Made by a program: the position numbers and the translations under genes. 63,141 nt of DNA. Origin: Anaerotignum sp. Its GTDB lineage: Bacteria; Bacillota; Clostridia; Lachnospirales; Anaerotignaceae. The stretch covers positions 1 through 63,141 of the forward strand of contig JAHHTU010000008.1 in the NCBI GenBank assembly GCA_020024455.1. Reading direction: 5' to 3'. A model generated the notes under the pieces. That model was not told the DNA's origin, searched no databases, and saw only the letters and a program-made list of their open reading frames with translations. Every line of letters begins with the position of its first letter. Position 1 is the first letter of the stretch. Shown piece by piece: positions 7,996-16,779 of the stretch.

Positions 7996-8117
7996 TGGAA
8001 TAAAACAGAATATACCCAAAAAGTTAAATATTTGTTTATGCAGTGTTCATATTTTATTCAAAAATATGGGATATACTGAGTACAACAAATGGAGAACGAC
8101 GAAACAGGAGGCATATG

Positions 8118-9557
8118 ATGATGTACGAACCAAATGAAAATAAAAATACAGAAAACAATCAAAATATGGAACAACATACAAATGAGGTCATTCATTTACA
8201 CGAAAATGATGTGAAAGAAATTTCCGATGAACATACCAAAAGAGATATGACACCGGAAGATGTCCCGCAGATGTATCATGAAAACATGGAACAAAACACA
8301 TATCACGCCCATGCTACAAATGAAAGCAACCAATCACAAATGCAACAACCCGTCCATATGAAAAAAGAATGTTACACAGAACATATCAAAAAGAACAATC
8401 AGAAAACAAAAAAAGGAAGTGGTTGGGCAAAGGTGATTGCCGCAAGTTTGATTATTGGGATTTCCGGCGGCGCTGCCATGGGTGCAGGTTATGGTGTTGT
8501 CAAATATTACGGAAATGACCAACCAACCATCACCAAAACCGGCACAACCGTTGTGCAAAAAACAGCCGTTACATCGGGAATGTCCGTGGTAGATGTTGTG
8601 CGTGCCGTAAAACCTTCTGTGGTAAGCATTTCCACAAAAATAGAAGGCACAAAATCTTATCAAAATCCTTTTGGTATGGGTGGCGGTTTCAATATCCCTT
8701 ATCAGGCAGAGGGAGTAGGCAGTGGCGTGATTTTCTATGAAAATGAAAATCTGATTGCCATTGCAACCAATAACCACGTCATTGATGGTGCAACAGAAGT
8801 ATATGTAACCATCAACGACAATACCACCATAAGAGCCAAAGTGGCAGGGACAAAAAACGACTCCGACCTGGCAGTATTGACCATTCCAAGAGCGGATTTG
8901 AAAGCGGCAGGGATTGAAAATGTAACTGTGGCACAGTTTGGGAACTCTGATGATTTGCAGGTGGGCGAAAATGTCATTGCCATTGGAAATGCCATGGGAT
9001 TGGGCTTGTCTGCCACAGATGGAATTGTCAGCATCAAAGAACAGCATATCAATGTAGACGGAAACACATTGAATGTCATTCAAACCAGTGCGGCAATCAA
9101 CAGCGGCAACAGCGGTGGTGCTTTGGTCAATACGAAAGGCGAAGTGATTGGCATTAACACGGCAAAATACAATTCTTCTATGACAGAAGGTATGGGATAT
9201 GCCATTCCCAGTAATGACATCAAGCCGATTGTAGAGGATTTGTTGGTCGACGGAACTTCTCCGACACCATATATCGGCATTGTTGGCACAAGCATCACAT
9301 CTGAAAATGCATCTTTATACAAATTGCCTGTGGGAGCTTTGATTATGGAAGTGGCAAAAGGCGGCCCCGCAGATTTGGCAGGCATACAGGCAGGGGATAT
9401 TTTGACAAACTTTAACGGAAAAACGGTTATGGATATGGAAACGCTTGCAAACATGATTAAAGAAGTGGAAGTAGGCTCAAAAATTCCTGTGCATATTATT
9501 CGAAATGGTCAAACAGGCATAGACTTGACAATCACTGTTGCAGATAAAAATAATTGA
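8118..9557 (+). CDS. HtrA/DegP-like membrane-anchored serine protease
   Basis: A trypsin-PDZ protease of about 480 aa that degrades or refolds damaged exported proteins on the outer face of the membrane. A polar, Asn/Gln/Glu/His-rich cytoplasmic N-terminus (about 1-100) precedes one membrane segment (about residues 106-127). The protease domain has the catalytic triad His220 (TNNHVIDG), Asp250 (NDSDLAVL) and Ser332 (NSGNSGGAL). One C-terminal PDZ domain covers about 385-475. AGGAGG sits at 8106-8111; of three adjacent ATG codons (8115, 8118, 8121) the second or third gives the best spacing. A possible promoter (TTGTTT at 8032) is weak. A terminator follows. Confidence 0.93.
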   Translation: MMYEPNENKNTENNQNMEQHTNEVIHLHENDVKEISDEHTKRDMTPEDVPQMYHENMEQNTYHAHATNESNQSQMQQPVHMKKECYTEHIKKNNQKTKKGSGWAKVIAASLIIGISGGAAMGAGYGVVKYYGNDQPTITKTGTTVVQKTAVTSGMSVVDVVRAVKPSVVSISTKIEGTKSYQNPFGMGGGFNIPYQAEGVGSGVIFYENENLIAIATNNHVIDGATEVYVTINDNTTIRAKVAGTKNDSDLAVLTIPRADLKAAGIENVTVAQFGNSDDLQVGENVIAIGNAMGLGLSATDGIVSIKEQHINVDGNTLNVIQTSAAINSGNSGGALVNTKGEVIGINTAKYNSSMTEGMGYAIPSNDIKPIVEDLLVDGTSPTPYIGIVGTSITSENASLYKLPVGALIMEVAKGGPADLAGIQAGDILTNFNGKTVMDMETLANMIKEVEVGSKIPVHIIRNGQTGIDLTITVADKNN

Positions 9558-9561
9558 TTGC

Positions 9562-9606
9562 AAAACCATCAAAAATAAAGTATTTGTTTTTGATGGTTTT
9601 CTTTTT
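9562..9606 (+). terminator. terminator after htrA
   Basis: A 14-bp stem (9562-9575 with 9587-9600) followed by CTTTTTC. The stop codon is just upstream. Confidence 0.85.
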
Positions 9607-9650
9607 CAAAAAATAAATGTTTTTTGTATACTTGGAAAACAAAACAATAC

Positions 9651-9679
9651 TTTACCATCATACAAAAATGTATTATAAT
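9651..9679 (+). promoter_or_regulatory. promoter of the hlyD-like/yggS/sepF/divIVA operon
   Basis: -35 TTTACC (9651-9656), a 17-bp spacer, and a perfect -10 TATAAT (9674-9679), 33 bp before the first start codon. Confidence 0.6.
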
Positions 9680-9711
9680 AAAGAAACGTCAAATGGTGAA
9701 GGGGGATATGT

Positions 9712-11394
9712 GTGCAAAAAAAATCTATCAATCAAAAAAATAAAAGACGAAAAAATGATAAGAACACAAAAACACCCCAAAGACCAAGTGGAAGGCAAAA
9801 CAATGTTTATGAATTAAACCGTATTCGCCAGATGAAAGAAGTGCAAAGGCGACAGGCACAAAGAGCCACAAAACAGGCAAGGCCGACCAGACCACCACAA
9901 CAAAGACCGATGCCGACAAAACGAAGCATAGAAAAAGCAAAAAAACGTCGGCAAGGCTATAAAGGATATGTGCTGTCTGCATTTGTATTTGTTGTGATTG
10001 CTGTGTATTTGCTCGCACAAATTGTCATGATGACGCTCAGAAAGCCGGAAATCAATGTGGAAACGGTGGTATATGGTACGATTGATACACCAAAAGTGCA
10101 AAATGGCTTGATTGTGCGTGATGAATATGTGGCAAAAAGCAATCGCAGTGGTTTGCCGTTTTATCAGTTTTCAGAGGGGGCATATGTTTCAAAATCTGAT
10201 GTGGTTTGTGAAGTCAAGGACACATCATCAACAAGGGCTTTGGAAGAAAAATTGGAGTCCATTGATAAAGATATATTGAAAACCCAAAAAGACCGTAGCG
10301 ATTTATCTACATTTGCGGAAGATATCAACCGTATTGAAAAAAGCATTTCCGGAACTGTGGAAACATTTGCGGGACGCTCTATGAAAAATGATGCGTCTTA
10401 TTTATATACCATGCGAACACAGCTGGATAACTACATTACACAAAGAAATGAAATATGGTTATCGGAAGATGTCGAAAGTTTGTCACAATTAAATGATAAA
10501 AGAAGTGCGTATGCACAACAACTTTCTGAAAACATGAGTACCATTACTGCACAGGAAAGCGGTGTTTTGGCATTTAGTTATGATAATTTAGAAGAAACAT
10601 TGACACCGAAAAAAATAGAAGAAATACAAATTGGTGATGTGAAAGCAGAAGAACATATGAAACTCATTTCTCAGAGGAGCAATGTGGCAGACGGTGACCC
10701 GCTCTTTCGTATTGTCAAAAGCAACGAATGGTATTTGATTTCCAATCTTTCCGCAAAAGATGCAGAAGGTTTGGAAGTGGGAGATGTGCTGAAATTGCAA
10801 ATGACATCAGGAGATAAAATCATTCCCGTTCGTGTGAGTGTTTCGGCATTGGTGCCAAATGGGGAACAAACAAAAGTAACGTTTTCCTGTTTTTCACACA
10901 TGAGCGACTTTATGGATTACCGTACCATACAATACACTATAGAAAAAGATGTGATACAGGGATTGAAAATTTCAAATAATGCATTGGTGGAAAAATCGTT
11001 GTTGAAAATTCCGCTGAATTGCTTGACAGAAAGCAATGGTGTGGAAGGTGTGTTGTTGGCAAATGGAAATGATGCAAAATTTATGGAAACAAATGTGATG
11101 AATAAAGACGACCAATATGCATATTTGGCACAAGATGGACAAGGCTTAAAAGTGGGTGATGTGATTTTGCAGGGTATGGGAGAAAAAGCAAAACCATATA
11201 CCATCGCAGAGCTGAAAACATCAACAGGTGTGTATATGGCAAATAGTTCTATGGCAAAATTTGTACCGGTTGTGGTTTTGGAGCAAAATCAAGAATATGC
11301 GATTGTAAAATCCGCAGGCGCTTACGGATTACAGGAATATGATACCATTGTGTCTGATGCAAAAAATATTACAGAAGGACAATCAATATATTAA
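9712..11394 (+). CDS. HlyD-family membrane-fusion-like protein
   Basis: A 560-aa protein with a very basic, Gln/Arg/Lys/Pro-rich cytoplasmic N-terminus (1-82), one membrane segment (about 85-107) and a large outer domain. The outer domain resembles HlyD/RND adaptor proteins: a barrel-sandwich segment, a coiled-coil hairpin (about 175-270) and beta domains (300-550). Clostridia commonly have such a gene directly upstream of yggS-sepF, which suggests a role linked to division or the envelope rather than drug efflux; no transporter partner is adjacent. The start is GTG at 9712 behind GAAGGGGG. First gene of the division cluster. Confidence 0.75.
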   Translation: MQKKSINQKNKRRKNDKNTKTPQRPSGRQNNVYELNRIRQMKEVQRRQAQRATKQARPTRPPQQRPMPTKRSIEKAKKRRQGYKGYVLSAFVFVVIAVYLLAQIVMMTLRKPEINVETVVYGTIDTPKVQNGLIVRDEYVAKSNRSGLPFYQFSEGAYVSKSDVVCEVKDTSSTRALEEKLESIDKDILKTQKDRSDLSTFAEDINRIEKSISGTVETFAGRSMKNDASYLYTMRTQLDNYITQRNEIWLSEDVESLSQLNDKRSAYAQQLSENMSTITAQESGVLAFSYDNLEETLTPKKIEEIQIGDVKAEEHMKLISQRSNVADGDPLFRIVKSNEWYLISNLSAKDAEGLEVGDVLKLQMTSGDKIIPVRVSVSALVPNGEQTKVTFSCFSHMSDFMDYRTIQYTIEKDVIQGLKISNNALVEKSLLKIPLNCLTESNGVEGVLLANGNDAKFMETNVMNKDDQYAYLAQDGQGLKVGDVILQGMGEKAKPYTIAELKTSTGVYMANSSMAKFVPVVVLEQNQEYAIVKSAGAYGLQEYDTIVSDAKNITEGQSIY

Positions 11395-11404
11395 AAGGAA
11401 AGGT

Positions 11405-12118
11405 ATGATTTATATGCAGACAATAGAACAAAATATTGCACAAGTCAGACAAAATATCAAACAGGCAGCAGAAAAAGCAGGTAGAAATCCTGATGACATT
11501 TTGCTTTTGGCAGTGAGCAAAACAAAGCCTGTGGAACAAATCAAAGAGGCTGTTTCTTGTGGCTTGACTTCTTTGGGAGAAAATAAAGTGCAAGAGATTA
11601 TGGATAAATACGAACCGATGGGAGAAGGGGTTCACTGGCATTTGATTGGGCATTTGCAAACCAACAAAGTGAAATATATTATTGATAAAGTGGATTGTAT
11701 TCATTCTGTGGAAAGTATCCGCTTGGCTGAGGAAATTGAAAAACGTGCCGCAGCAAAAGAAAAGGTGATGGATATTTTGGTGGAAGTCAATATTGCACAA
11801 GAGGAAAGTAAGTTTGGTATTGCGGTAAATGCAGTGGAAAGTTTCTTACAGGAATTGTCAAATTTTTCTCATATTCGTGTAAGAGGTTTGATGACCGTAG
11901 CACCTTTTGTAGAAAATCCGGAAGAAAATAGAGGATATTTCCGTAAAATGCGTGAATTATTGGTTGACATAAATGCAAAAAAAATCCATAATATAAACAT
12001 GGACGTACTCTCTATGGGTATGACGGGGGACTATATGGTTGCCATTGAGGAAGGTGCAACTATTGTGCGTGTTGGAACAGGTATCTTCGGAGAAAGATAT
12101 TATCCAAATCAGCAGTAA
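11405..12118 (+). CDS. yggS: YggS/YlmE family pyridoxal-phosphate homeostasis protein
   Basis: A PLP-binding protein of about 237 aa (PLPBP family) with the alanine-racemase N-terminal barrel fold; it keeps pyridoxal phosphate and amino-acid pools balanced. Seen here: LLAVSKTKP with the PLP-binding Lys, the WHLIGHLQTNK motif, VNIAQEESKFG and the C-terminal SMGMTGDYMVAI phosphate-binding segment. Length is normal. The start is ATG 11405, or possibly ATG 11414; an AAGGAAAGG site serves both. It sits in the conserved order yggS-sepF-yggT-ylmH-divIVA of Firmicutes. Confidence 0.93.
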   Translation: MIYMQTIEQNIAQVRQNIKQAAEKAGRNPDDILLLAVSKTKPVEQIKEAVSCGLTSLGENKVQEIMDKYEPMGEGVHWHLIGHLQTNKVKYIIDKVDCIHSVESIRLAEEIEKRAAAKEKVMDILVEVNIAQEESKFGIAVNAVESFLQELSNFSHIRVRGLMTVAPFVENPEENRGYFRKMRELLVDINAKKIHNINMDVLSMGMTGDYMVAIEEGATIVRVGTGIFGERYYPNQQ

Positions 12119-12160
12119 TGCAAAAAATATTGGGGGAAAATATTCTAGGAGGATAAAACA

Positions 12161-12691
12161 GTGGCTAAGATTTTTGATAAAATGAAGGATTTGATGTTTG
12201 GGGATTATGAAGATGACGATGAGTATTATGAAGAAGATGGGTATGAATATGATGCACCTGTGAAAGAAACTGCACAACCAAACAATACATATAGTTTCAG
12301 AGATGTGAACAGAGAAATGGATTATAGCAGTGCAAATACACAAAGAAAATCCGGTCGTAATAATCCACAAGTGTACAGCATCAACACAAATGTGCAGATG
12401 CAAGTTGTCATCATCAAACCAAACTGTTATGAAGATGCACAAGAAATTTGTGACCAAATCAAAACCAAAAGACCGGTTGTTGTAAATTTGGAAAAAGTGG
12501 AATTTCCCGTTGCACAAAGAATTATGGATTTTTTGAGCGGTACTTGCTATTCTTTGGAAGGTTCTATACAGCGTGTGGCAAACAATATTTTTATCATTGC
12601 ACCCGAAAATGTGGATATTAGCGGAGATTTTAAAGAAGAATTGAAAACAAAAGGCGTTATATTGCCTTGGATGAGCAGTAATGCAAGATAA
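12161..12691 (+). CDS. sepF: cell division protein SepF
   Basis: A 176-aa protein that tethers and bundles FtsZ filaments at the septum. An N-terminal amphipathic helix (MAKIFDKMKDLMFG) for membrane binding is followed by an acidic, disordered linker (18-75). The conserved C-terminal SepF domain (about 85-170) contains VVVNLEKVE, AQRIMDFLSG and SIQRVANNIFIIAP. It starts with GTG behind AGGAGG. The neighbours yggS and yggT fit its division role. Confidence 0.95.
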   Translation: MAKIFDKMKDLMFGDYEDDDEYYEEDGYEYDAPVKETAQPNNTYSFRDVNREMDYSSANTQRKSGRNNPQVYSINTNVQMQVVIIKPNCYEDAQEICDQIKTKRPVVVNLEKVEFPVAQRIMDFLSGTCYSLEGSIQRVANNIFIIAPENVDISGDFKEELKTKGVILPWMSSNAR

Positions 12692-12706
12692 GAGAGGAAG
12701 TATAGA

Positions 12707-12997
12707 TTGAACGGAATACAAATTTTATTTTTGAATGCAATCAATATGTTTTTCAATTTATTGGAATTTTTGATATTTATTCGGATATTATTGTCTTGGA
12801 TTCCGATATTCGGATATAACAATCCGATTGGCAGGCTGATTTACAGCTTGACAGAACCCATATTGGGCCCTTGCCGTCATATGTTGGACAAATCCCCTTT
12901 AGGTGGCGGTATGATGTTGGATTTTTCTCCTGTGATTGCATTGATTTTGATGATGTTGGTTAAACAGTTGCTTGTTGGTCTGGTATTGATATTTTGA
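12707..12997 (+). CDS. YggT family membrane protein
   Basis: A 96-aa protein with two hydrophobic segments (about 5-30 and 68-92). The central loop carries the family pattern LLSWIPIFGYNNPIGRLIYSLTEPILGP. YggT proteins are linked to division-site or osmotic functions but are poorly defined. Starts with TTG at 12707 behind GAGAGGAAG. It lies 15 bp after sepF and 12 bp before ylmH in the same operon. Confidence 0.9.
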   Translation: MNGIQILFLNAINMFFNLLEFLIFIRILLSWIPIFGYNNPIGRLIYSLTEPILGPCRHMLDKSPLGGGMMLDFSPVIALILMMLVKQLLVGLVLIF

Positions 12998-13009
12998 TGG
13001 TGCATATAG

Positions 13010-13798
13010 ATGAATAGACAAGCGTTATTGCAAAAAATCACACAGCCTGAGGAAAGACTTTTGTTTGCAAAAGTACTGGACCGGGCTGCTTTGTGTTGTA
13101 AAAAGCACGAAATGGTGTTTACGGATTTTTTGGATATGGCAAAAAGCGGGAAGTTTTTGGAGTTGCTGCAATATGAAAGCGATTTGCAGGTGATGGCATT
13201 TGGCGGAATTGCAGATTGTGAACGGCGTATGCTTGGATTTGCACCGGATTATATGACATTGACAGAACAGGATTTCCCGATACAAGCAGTCTGTATCAAA
13301 AAACATAAAAAATTCGGACAAACAGATTTGACACACAGAGATTATTTGGGTTCTATATTGGGACTTGGCATAGACCGCAGTAAAATCGGAGATATTTTGG
13401 TTTCGCAAGAACAAACCATTTGTTTTGTGGAAAAAGAGATTGCCCCTTATATTGTGTCACAGTTAGAAAAGGTTTCCCGCACGCCTGTGCAAGTGGAGGA
13501 AACAACAGCAACCATATGGGATTTGGAAAAAGAGCCTGTATTGCAAAGGCTGACAGTTGCTTCCTTGCGTTTAGATGCTGTGGCAGGTGGTGTATTGCAT
13601 ATATCCAGAGGGAAGATGCAGCATTTGATTGATGCAGAGAAAACAAATGTAAACTGGAACACCATCACACAAGCCTCTTATTTGCTCAAAGAGGGCGATA
13701 TGGTTTCTGTGAGAGGGTTTGGTCGGTTTCGTGTGATGCAGATTGGTGGCAAAAGCAAAAAAGACAGATTGATTTTGGAAGTGCAAGTGTATCAGTAA
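13010..13798 (+). CDS. ylmH: YlmH, S4-domain RNA-binding protein
   Basis: A 262-aa protein of the YlmH family, which binds ribosomes or ribosome-nascent-chain material in quality control and affects division in some Firmicutes. The N-terminal part (1-175) is the YlmH-specific domain with GSILGLGIDRSKIGDI. The C-terminal S4 domain (about 180-258) includes RLDAVAGGVLHISRGKMQHLI and MVSVRGFGRFRV. The upstream ribosome binding site is weak, which suggests coupling to yggT, 12 bp away. It is followed by divIVA, as in Bacillus and Streptococcus. Confidence 0.93.
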   Translation: MNRQALLQKITQPEERLLFAKVLDRAALCCKKHEMVFTDFLDMAKSGKFLELLQYESDLQVMAFGGIADCERRMLGFAPDYMTLTEQDFPIQAVCIKKHKKFGQTDLTHRDYLGSILGLGIDRSKIGDILVSQEQTICFVEKEIAPYIVSQLEKVSRTPVQVEETTATIWDLEKEPVLQRLTVASLRLDAVAGGVLHISRGKMQHLIDAEKTNVNWNTITQASYLLKEGDMVSVRGFGRFRVMQIGGKSKKDRLILEVQVYQ

Positions 13799-13810
13799 GG
13801 AGGTTTTTGC

Positions 13811-14293
13811 ATGGTAACACCCCATGATATTGCAACAAAAGAGTTCAAAAAGGTAGCCGTTGGATATTCGCCGGAAGAAGTAGACATTTTTTTGGACGAA
13901 ATTTATGAAGATTATGAGAGAATGTATCAAGCGGAATTATATGCAAGACAAAATCCAGAACCGATACAACAACCGCAGGAAGAAGAAATAACATTCAAAA
14001 ATATGGAAAAAACATTGGAACGCACACTGGCATTGGCAGAGGCGGCTGCCTTGGAAACAAAAGAAGCCGCAAAAGCAGAGGCAGCACAAATTGTTGCAAA
14101 GGCAAAATTGGAGCGTGACGAAATGCTGGCAGAAGTGCGTAACCAATTATATGAGGCACAACAAGAAATTGCATCGTTGCAAAATCGTTATGAATTGATG
14201 CGTGCAAGAGTAAAACTGCTGTTGTATGCAGAAATTGAATTGCTGGATAAAGGTGAAGTTTTATCTGAAAAAGAGGCAACCATCGAATCATAA
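13811..14293 (+). CDS. divIVA: DivIVA domain cell-division/polarity protein
   Basis: A 160-aa coiled-coil protein. The N-terminal DivIVA membrane-binding domain (TPHDIATKEFKKVAVGYSPEEVDIFLDEI) senses negatively curved membrane. A long Ala/Glu/Lys-rich coiled coil fills residues 60-145. DivIVA marks poles and septa and recruits Min or sporulation proteins. AAGGAGG precedes the ATG. It is the last gene of the operon, with a terminator directly after. Confidence 0.93.
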   Translation: MVTPHDIATKEFKKVAVGYSPEEVDIFLDEIYEDYERMYQAELYARQNPEPIQQPQEEEITFKNMEKTLERTLALAEAAALETKEAAKAEAAQIVAKAKLERDEMLAEVRNQLYEAQQEIASLQNRYELMRARVKLLLYAEIELLDKGEVLSEKEATIES

Positions 14294-14322
14294 ACAGAAA
14301 AACCGATATATAGGATTGCAAG

Positions 14323-14370
14323 AAGGAGAATACTTTGAAAAATCAGCGTATTCTCCTTTATTCTTTTTAT
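14323..14370 (+). terminator. terminator after divIVA
   Basis: An 11-bp stem (14323-14333 with 14348-14358) and a T-rich tail ending near 14370. Confidence 0.8.
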
Positions 14371-14374
14371 GGGA

Positions 14375-14404
14375 TTGTTTGTTTGGTTGTTTTTGTGATA
14401 AAAT
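14375..14404 (+). promoter_or_regulatory. promoter of the lspA-rluD-smc-ftsY gene cluster
   Basis: -35 TTGTTT (14375-14380), an 18-bp spacer and -10 TAAAAT (14399-14404), 31 bp upstream of lspA. Confidence 0.5.
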
Positions 14405-14435
14405 AGAGAATAAAAAGATAAAGGAATGATGTTTT

Positions 14436-14915
14436 ATGTGGATTGCCTCCGTATTGGCAGCCGTTGTGTTGTTTGGGATTGACCAGTTGACAAAATATAT
14501 TGCATTGATGCAGTTGAAACCGGTGGGCAGTGTGACAGTGGTTGATGGGCTGTTGCAGTTGACATTTGTGGAAAACAGAGGGGTTGCCTTTGGTATGCTT
14601 TCCGGAAAAAAATGGTTTATACTGCTTTTGACAACAGCGATTGTGGCTGTGATGGTATATTATTTTGTCAAATTACCAAAAACAAAAGAATATCAATATG
14701 TGCGTATGGCAATGGTACCTATATTGGCAGGGGCTTTGGGCAATATGGCTGACCGCTTGTTTCGTGGGTATGTTGTGGATTTTTTTGAGTTTGGTTTTAT
14801 GGAATTTCCGGTGTTTAATGTAGCGGATATCTATGTGGTTTGTGGTGTGATTGTGTTGGCGATGTTGGTGTTATTTGTAATCAAAGAAGAACCGAAAGAA
14901 AAAGAGGAAGATTGA
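14436..14915 (+). CDS. lspA: lipoprotein signal peptidase (signal peptidase II)
   Basis: A 159-aa aspartic protease with four membrane helices that removes signal peptides from diacylglyceryl-modified prolipoproteins. Family motifs: DQLTKY, VENRGVAFGML, GALGNMADR (first catalytic Asp), VVDFFEF and FNVADIYV (second catalytic Asp). The length is typical. AAGGA lies upstream of the ATG. rluD follows 3 bp after the stop, the same pair found in most Firmicutes. Confidence 0.96.
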   Translation: MWIASVLAAVVLFGIDQLTKYIALMQLKPVGSVTVVDGLLQLTFVENRGVAFGMLSGKKWFILLLTTAIVAVMVYYFVKLPKTKEYQYVRMAMVPILAGALGNMADRLFRGYVVDFFEFGFMEFPVFNVADIYVVCGVIVLAMLVLFVIKEEPKEKEED

Positions 14916-14918
14916 TAT

Positions 14919-15833
14919 ATGGAATATTTGACATTTGGTGTGGAAAAAGAAGATGTAGGTTGTCGCATTGATGTTTTTTTGTCGGAAAATATGGACGATA
15001 TTTCCAGAAGCGGCATACAAAAATGGATTGCACAAGAACATATTCGTTGTAACGGAAAAAGTGTAAAAGCAAATTATAAATTGAGAGAAAAAGATGTATT
15101 GGATATAGAAATTCCGGAAAGTGAAGAAGTGGAAATATTGCCGGAAGATATCCCGCTGGATATTTTGTATGAAGATGCAGATGTGATTGTGGTAAACAAG
15201 CCACAAGGTATGGTGGTACACCCTGCCCCCGGACATGATACAGGTACATTGGTGAATGCATTGTTGTACCATTGCAAGGGGGAATTGTCCGGTATCAACG
15301 GAGAAAAACGCCCCGGTATTGTGCATCGCATTGATAAAGATACTTCGGGTGTTCTGATGGTGGCAAAAAACAATATGGCACACCAATCTTTGGCGGCACA
15401 GTTGGCAGAACATAGTATCACCAGAAAATACAATGCGATTGTGTTCAACGGTTTTCGCGAAGAAACAGGTACGGTTGACCAACCCATTGGCAGAAACCCG
15501 TTAGACAGAAAGAAAATGGCAGTGACACAAAAACACAGCCGTCATGCGGTGACACATTATAAAGTATTGCAAAAATTTGGAAATTTCAATCTCATAGAGG
15601 CACAACTGGAAACAGGACGCACACATCAAATTCGTGTGCATATGACATATATCGGACACCCTTTGCTGGGAGATACGGTATATGGCCCTAAAAAACAACC
15701 ATTTGCATTGGAGGGACAAGTGTTGCACGCACGTGTATTGGGATTTGTACACCCAAGAACGGGACAATATATGGAATTTGAAGCACCATTACCGGAATAT
15801 TTTGAAAAGTTGATACAGCGGTTGCAAAAGTGA
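14919..15833 (+). CDS. RluA/RluD family 23S rRNA pseudouridine synthase
   Basis: A 304-aa enzyme that isomerises uridine to pseudouridine in 23S rRNA. The S4 RNA-binding domain covers about 13-75. The catalytic domain (85-300) carries GIVHRIDKDTSGVLMVAKN with the catalytic Asp in HRID, then RTHQIRVHM and GHPLLGDTVYG. It corresponds to Bacillus ylyB, which also follows lspA and in Bacillus is followed by pyrR, pyrP, pyrB and pyrC. That comparison matters for the next two genes. Confidence 0.93.
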   Translation: MEYLTFGVEKEDVGCRIDVFLSENMDDISRSGIQKWIAQEHIRCNGKSVKANYKLREKDVLDIEIPESEEVEILPEDIPLDILYEDADVIVVNKPQGMVVHPAPGHDTGTLVNALLYHCKGELSGINGEKRPGIVHRIDKDTSGVLMVAKNNMAHQSLAAQLAEHSITRKYNAIVFNGFREETGTVDQPIGRNPLDRKKMAVTQKHSRHAVTHYKVLQKFGNFNLIEAQLETGRTHQIRVHMTYIGHPLLGDTVYGPKKQPFALEGQVLHARVLGFVHPRTGQYMEFEAPLPEYFEKLIQRLQK

Positions 15834-15849
15834 TGGGAGGCGAACAGGA

Positions 15850-16779
15850 ATGTCATTGTACCAAAAAGATTTTTTCGGCTTACGGGATTTATCCGCAGAT
15901 GATATTCGATATTTGATTAGTACCGCAGAAACCATGAAATATATCCTCAGCCAGAAAAACAAGAAATCACCACATTTGCAAGGAAAATCTGTCATTATAT
16001 TGTTTTATGAGCAAAGTGCAAGAGCAAAGCTTTCTTATGAATTGGCAGCACAGCATATGAGTGCCAATGTGGTGGATATGACAAACTGCACACATTCTTT
16101 GGGGGAAGAAAGTTTGTGGGATATGGGACAGTTGGTTGACCAAATGGGGGCGGATTTTATTATATTGCGTCACCCGATGGCAGGGGCAGCAAGATATTTG
16201 GCAAGCCGTGTGGGGGCATCTGTCATCAATGCGGGCGATGGTTACAATGAAAATCCCGGACAGTCCTTATTGGATTTATTGACCATCAAAGAGCGAAAGG
16301 GTGGATTTGAAGGCTTGAAAGTTGCCATTGTAGGCGATTTAATCCATAGCAGAGTATCCAAAAGCAATATTTGGGGTTTGACAAAACTGGGGGCAGAAGT
16401 TTGCGTTTCCGGCCCAACCACGTTGTTGTTACCTGATATTGAAAAATTTGGTGTGGAAGTTCATTATGATGCAAGGGAGGCAGTCAACAATGCAGACGTC
16501 ATATTGACAACCCGTATGCATTTGGAAACACAGGATAAAACATATTTGCCATCTTTGGACGAGTATAAACGGTTTTTCCGTGTGGACCACAATTTGTTGA
16601 AATATGCAAAAAAAGATGCCATTGTGATGCACCCCGGCCCCATTCAAAGAGGGATTGAAATTTCGGAGGGCGTGATTGACAGCCCGCAATGTATCATCAA
16701 TGACCAGATGGCAAACAGCGTGGCAGTGCGTATGGCAATCTTTTATATTTTGTCACAGATGGAGGGCGGTATGGCATGA
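15850..16779 (+). CDS. degenerate aspartate carbamoyltransferase paralogue
   Basis: A 309-aa protein of the aspartate/ornithine carbamoyltransferase fold, full length and uninterrupted. Conserved parts include RHP (107-109), NAGDG, VGDLIHSRV with Arg168, Arg222 and HPGPIQRGIEI. Key catalytic residues are changed: the carbamoyl-phosphate loop STRTR is SARAK (56-60); the 80s loop that should carry the catalytic Lys has no Lys between residues 61 and 92; HPTQ is NPGQ (135-138), losing the catalytic His; and the aspartate-binding R-x-Q is RMH (222-224). It is probably not a working ATCase; an intact pyrB lies at 37516-38433. Its stop overlaps the next gene as ATGA, so the two are coupled. A new substrate or a scaffold role is possible. 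Confidence 0.85.
   Translation: MSLYQKDFFGLRDLSADDIRYLISTAETMKYILSQKNKKSPHLQGKSVIILFYEQSARAKLSYELAAQHMSANVVDMTNCTHSLGEESLWDMGQLVDQMGADFIILRHPMAGAARYLASRVGASVINAGDGYNENPGQSLLDLLTIKERKGGFEGLKVAIVGDLIHSRVSKSNIWGLTKLGAEVCVSGPTTLLLPDIEKFGVEVHYDAREAVNNADVILTTRMHLETQDKTYLPSLDEYKRFFRVDHNLLKYAKKDAIVMHPGPIQRGIEISEGVIDSPQCIINDQMANSVAVRMAIFYILSQMEGGMA

Noticed and set aside
8334..9083. 249-aa minus-strand open frame within htrA
   Set aside because: Cys/His/Gly/Phe-rich shadow opposite a certain protease domain.
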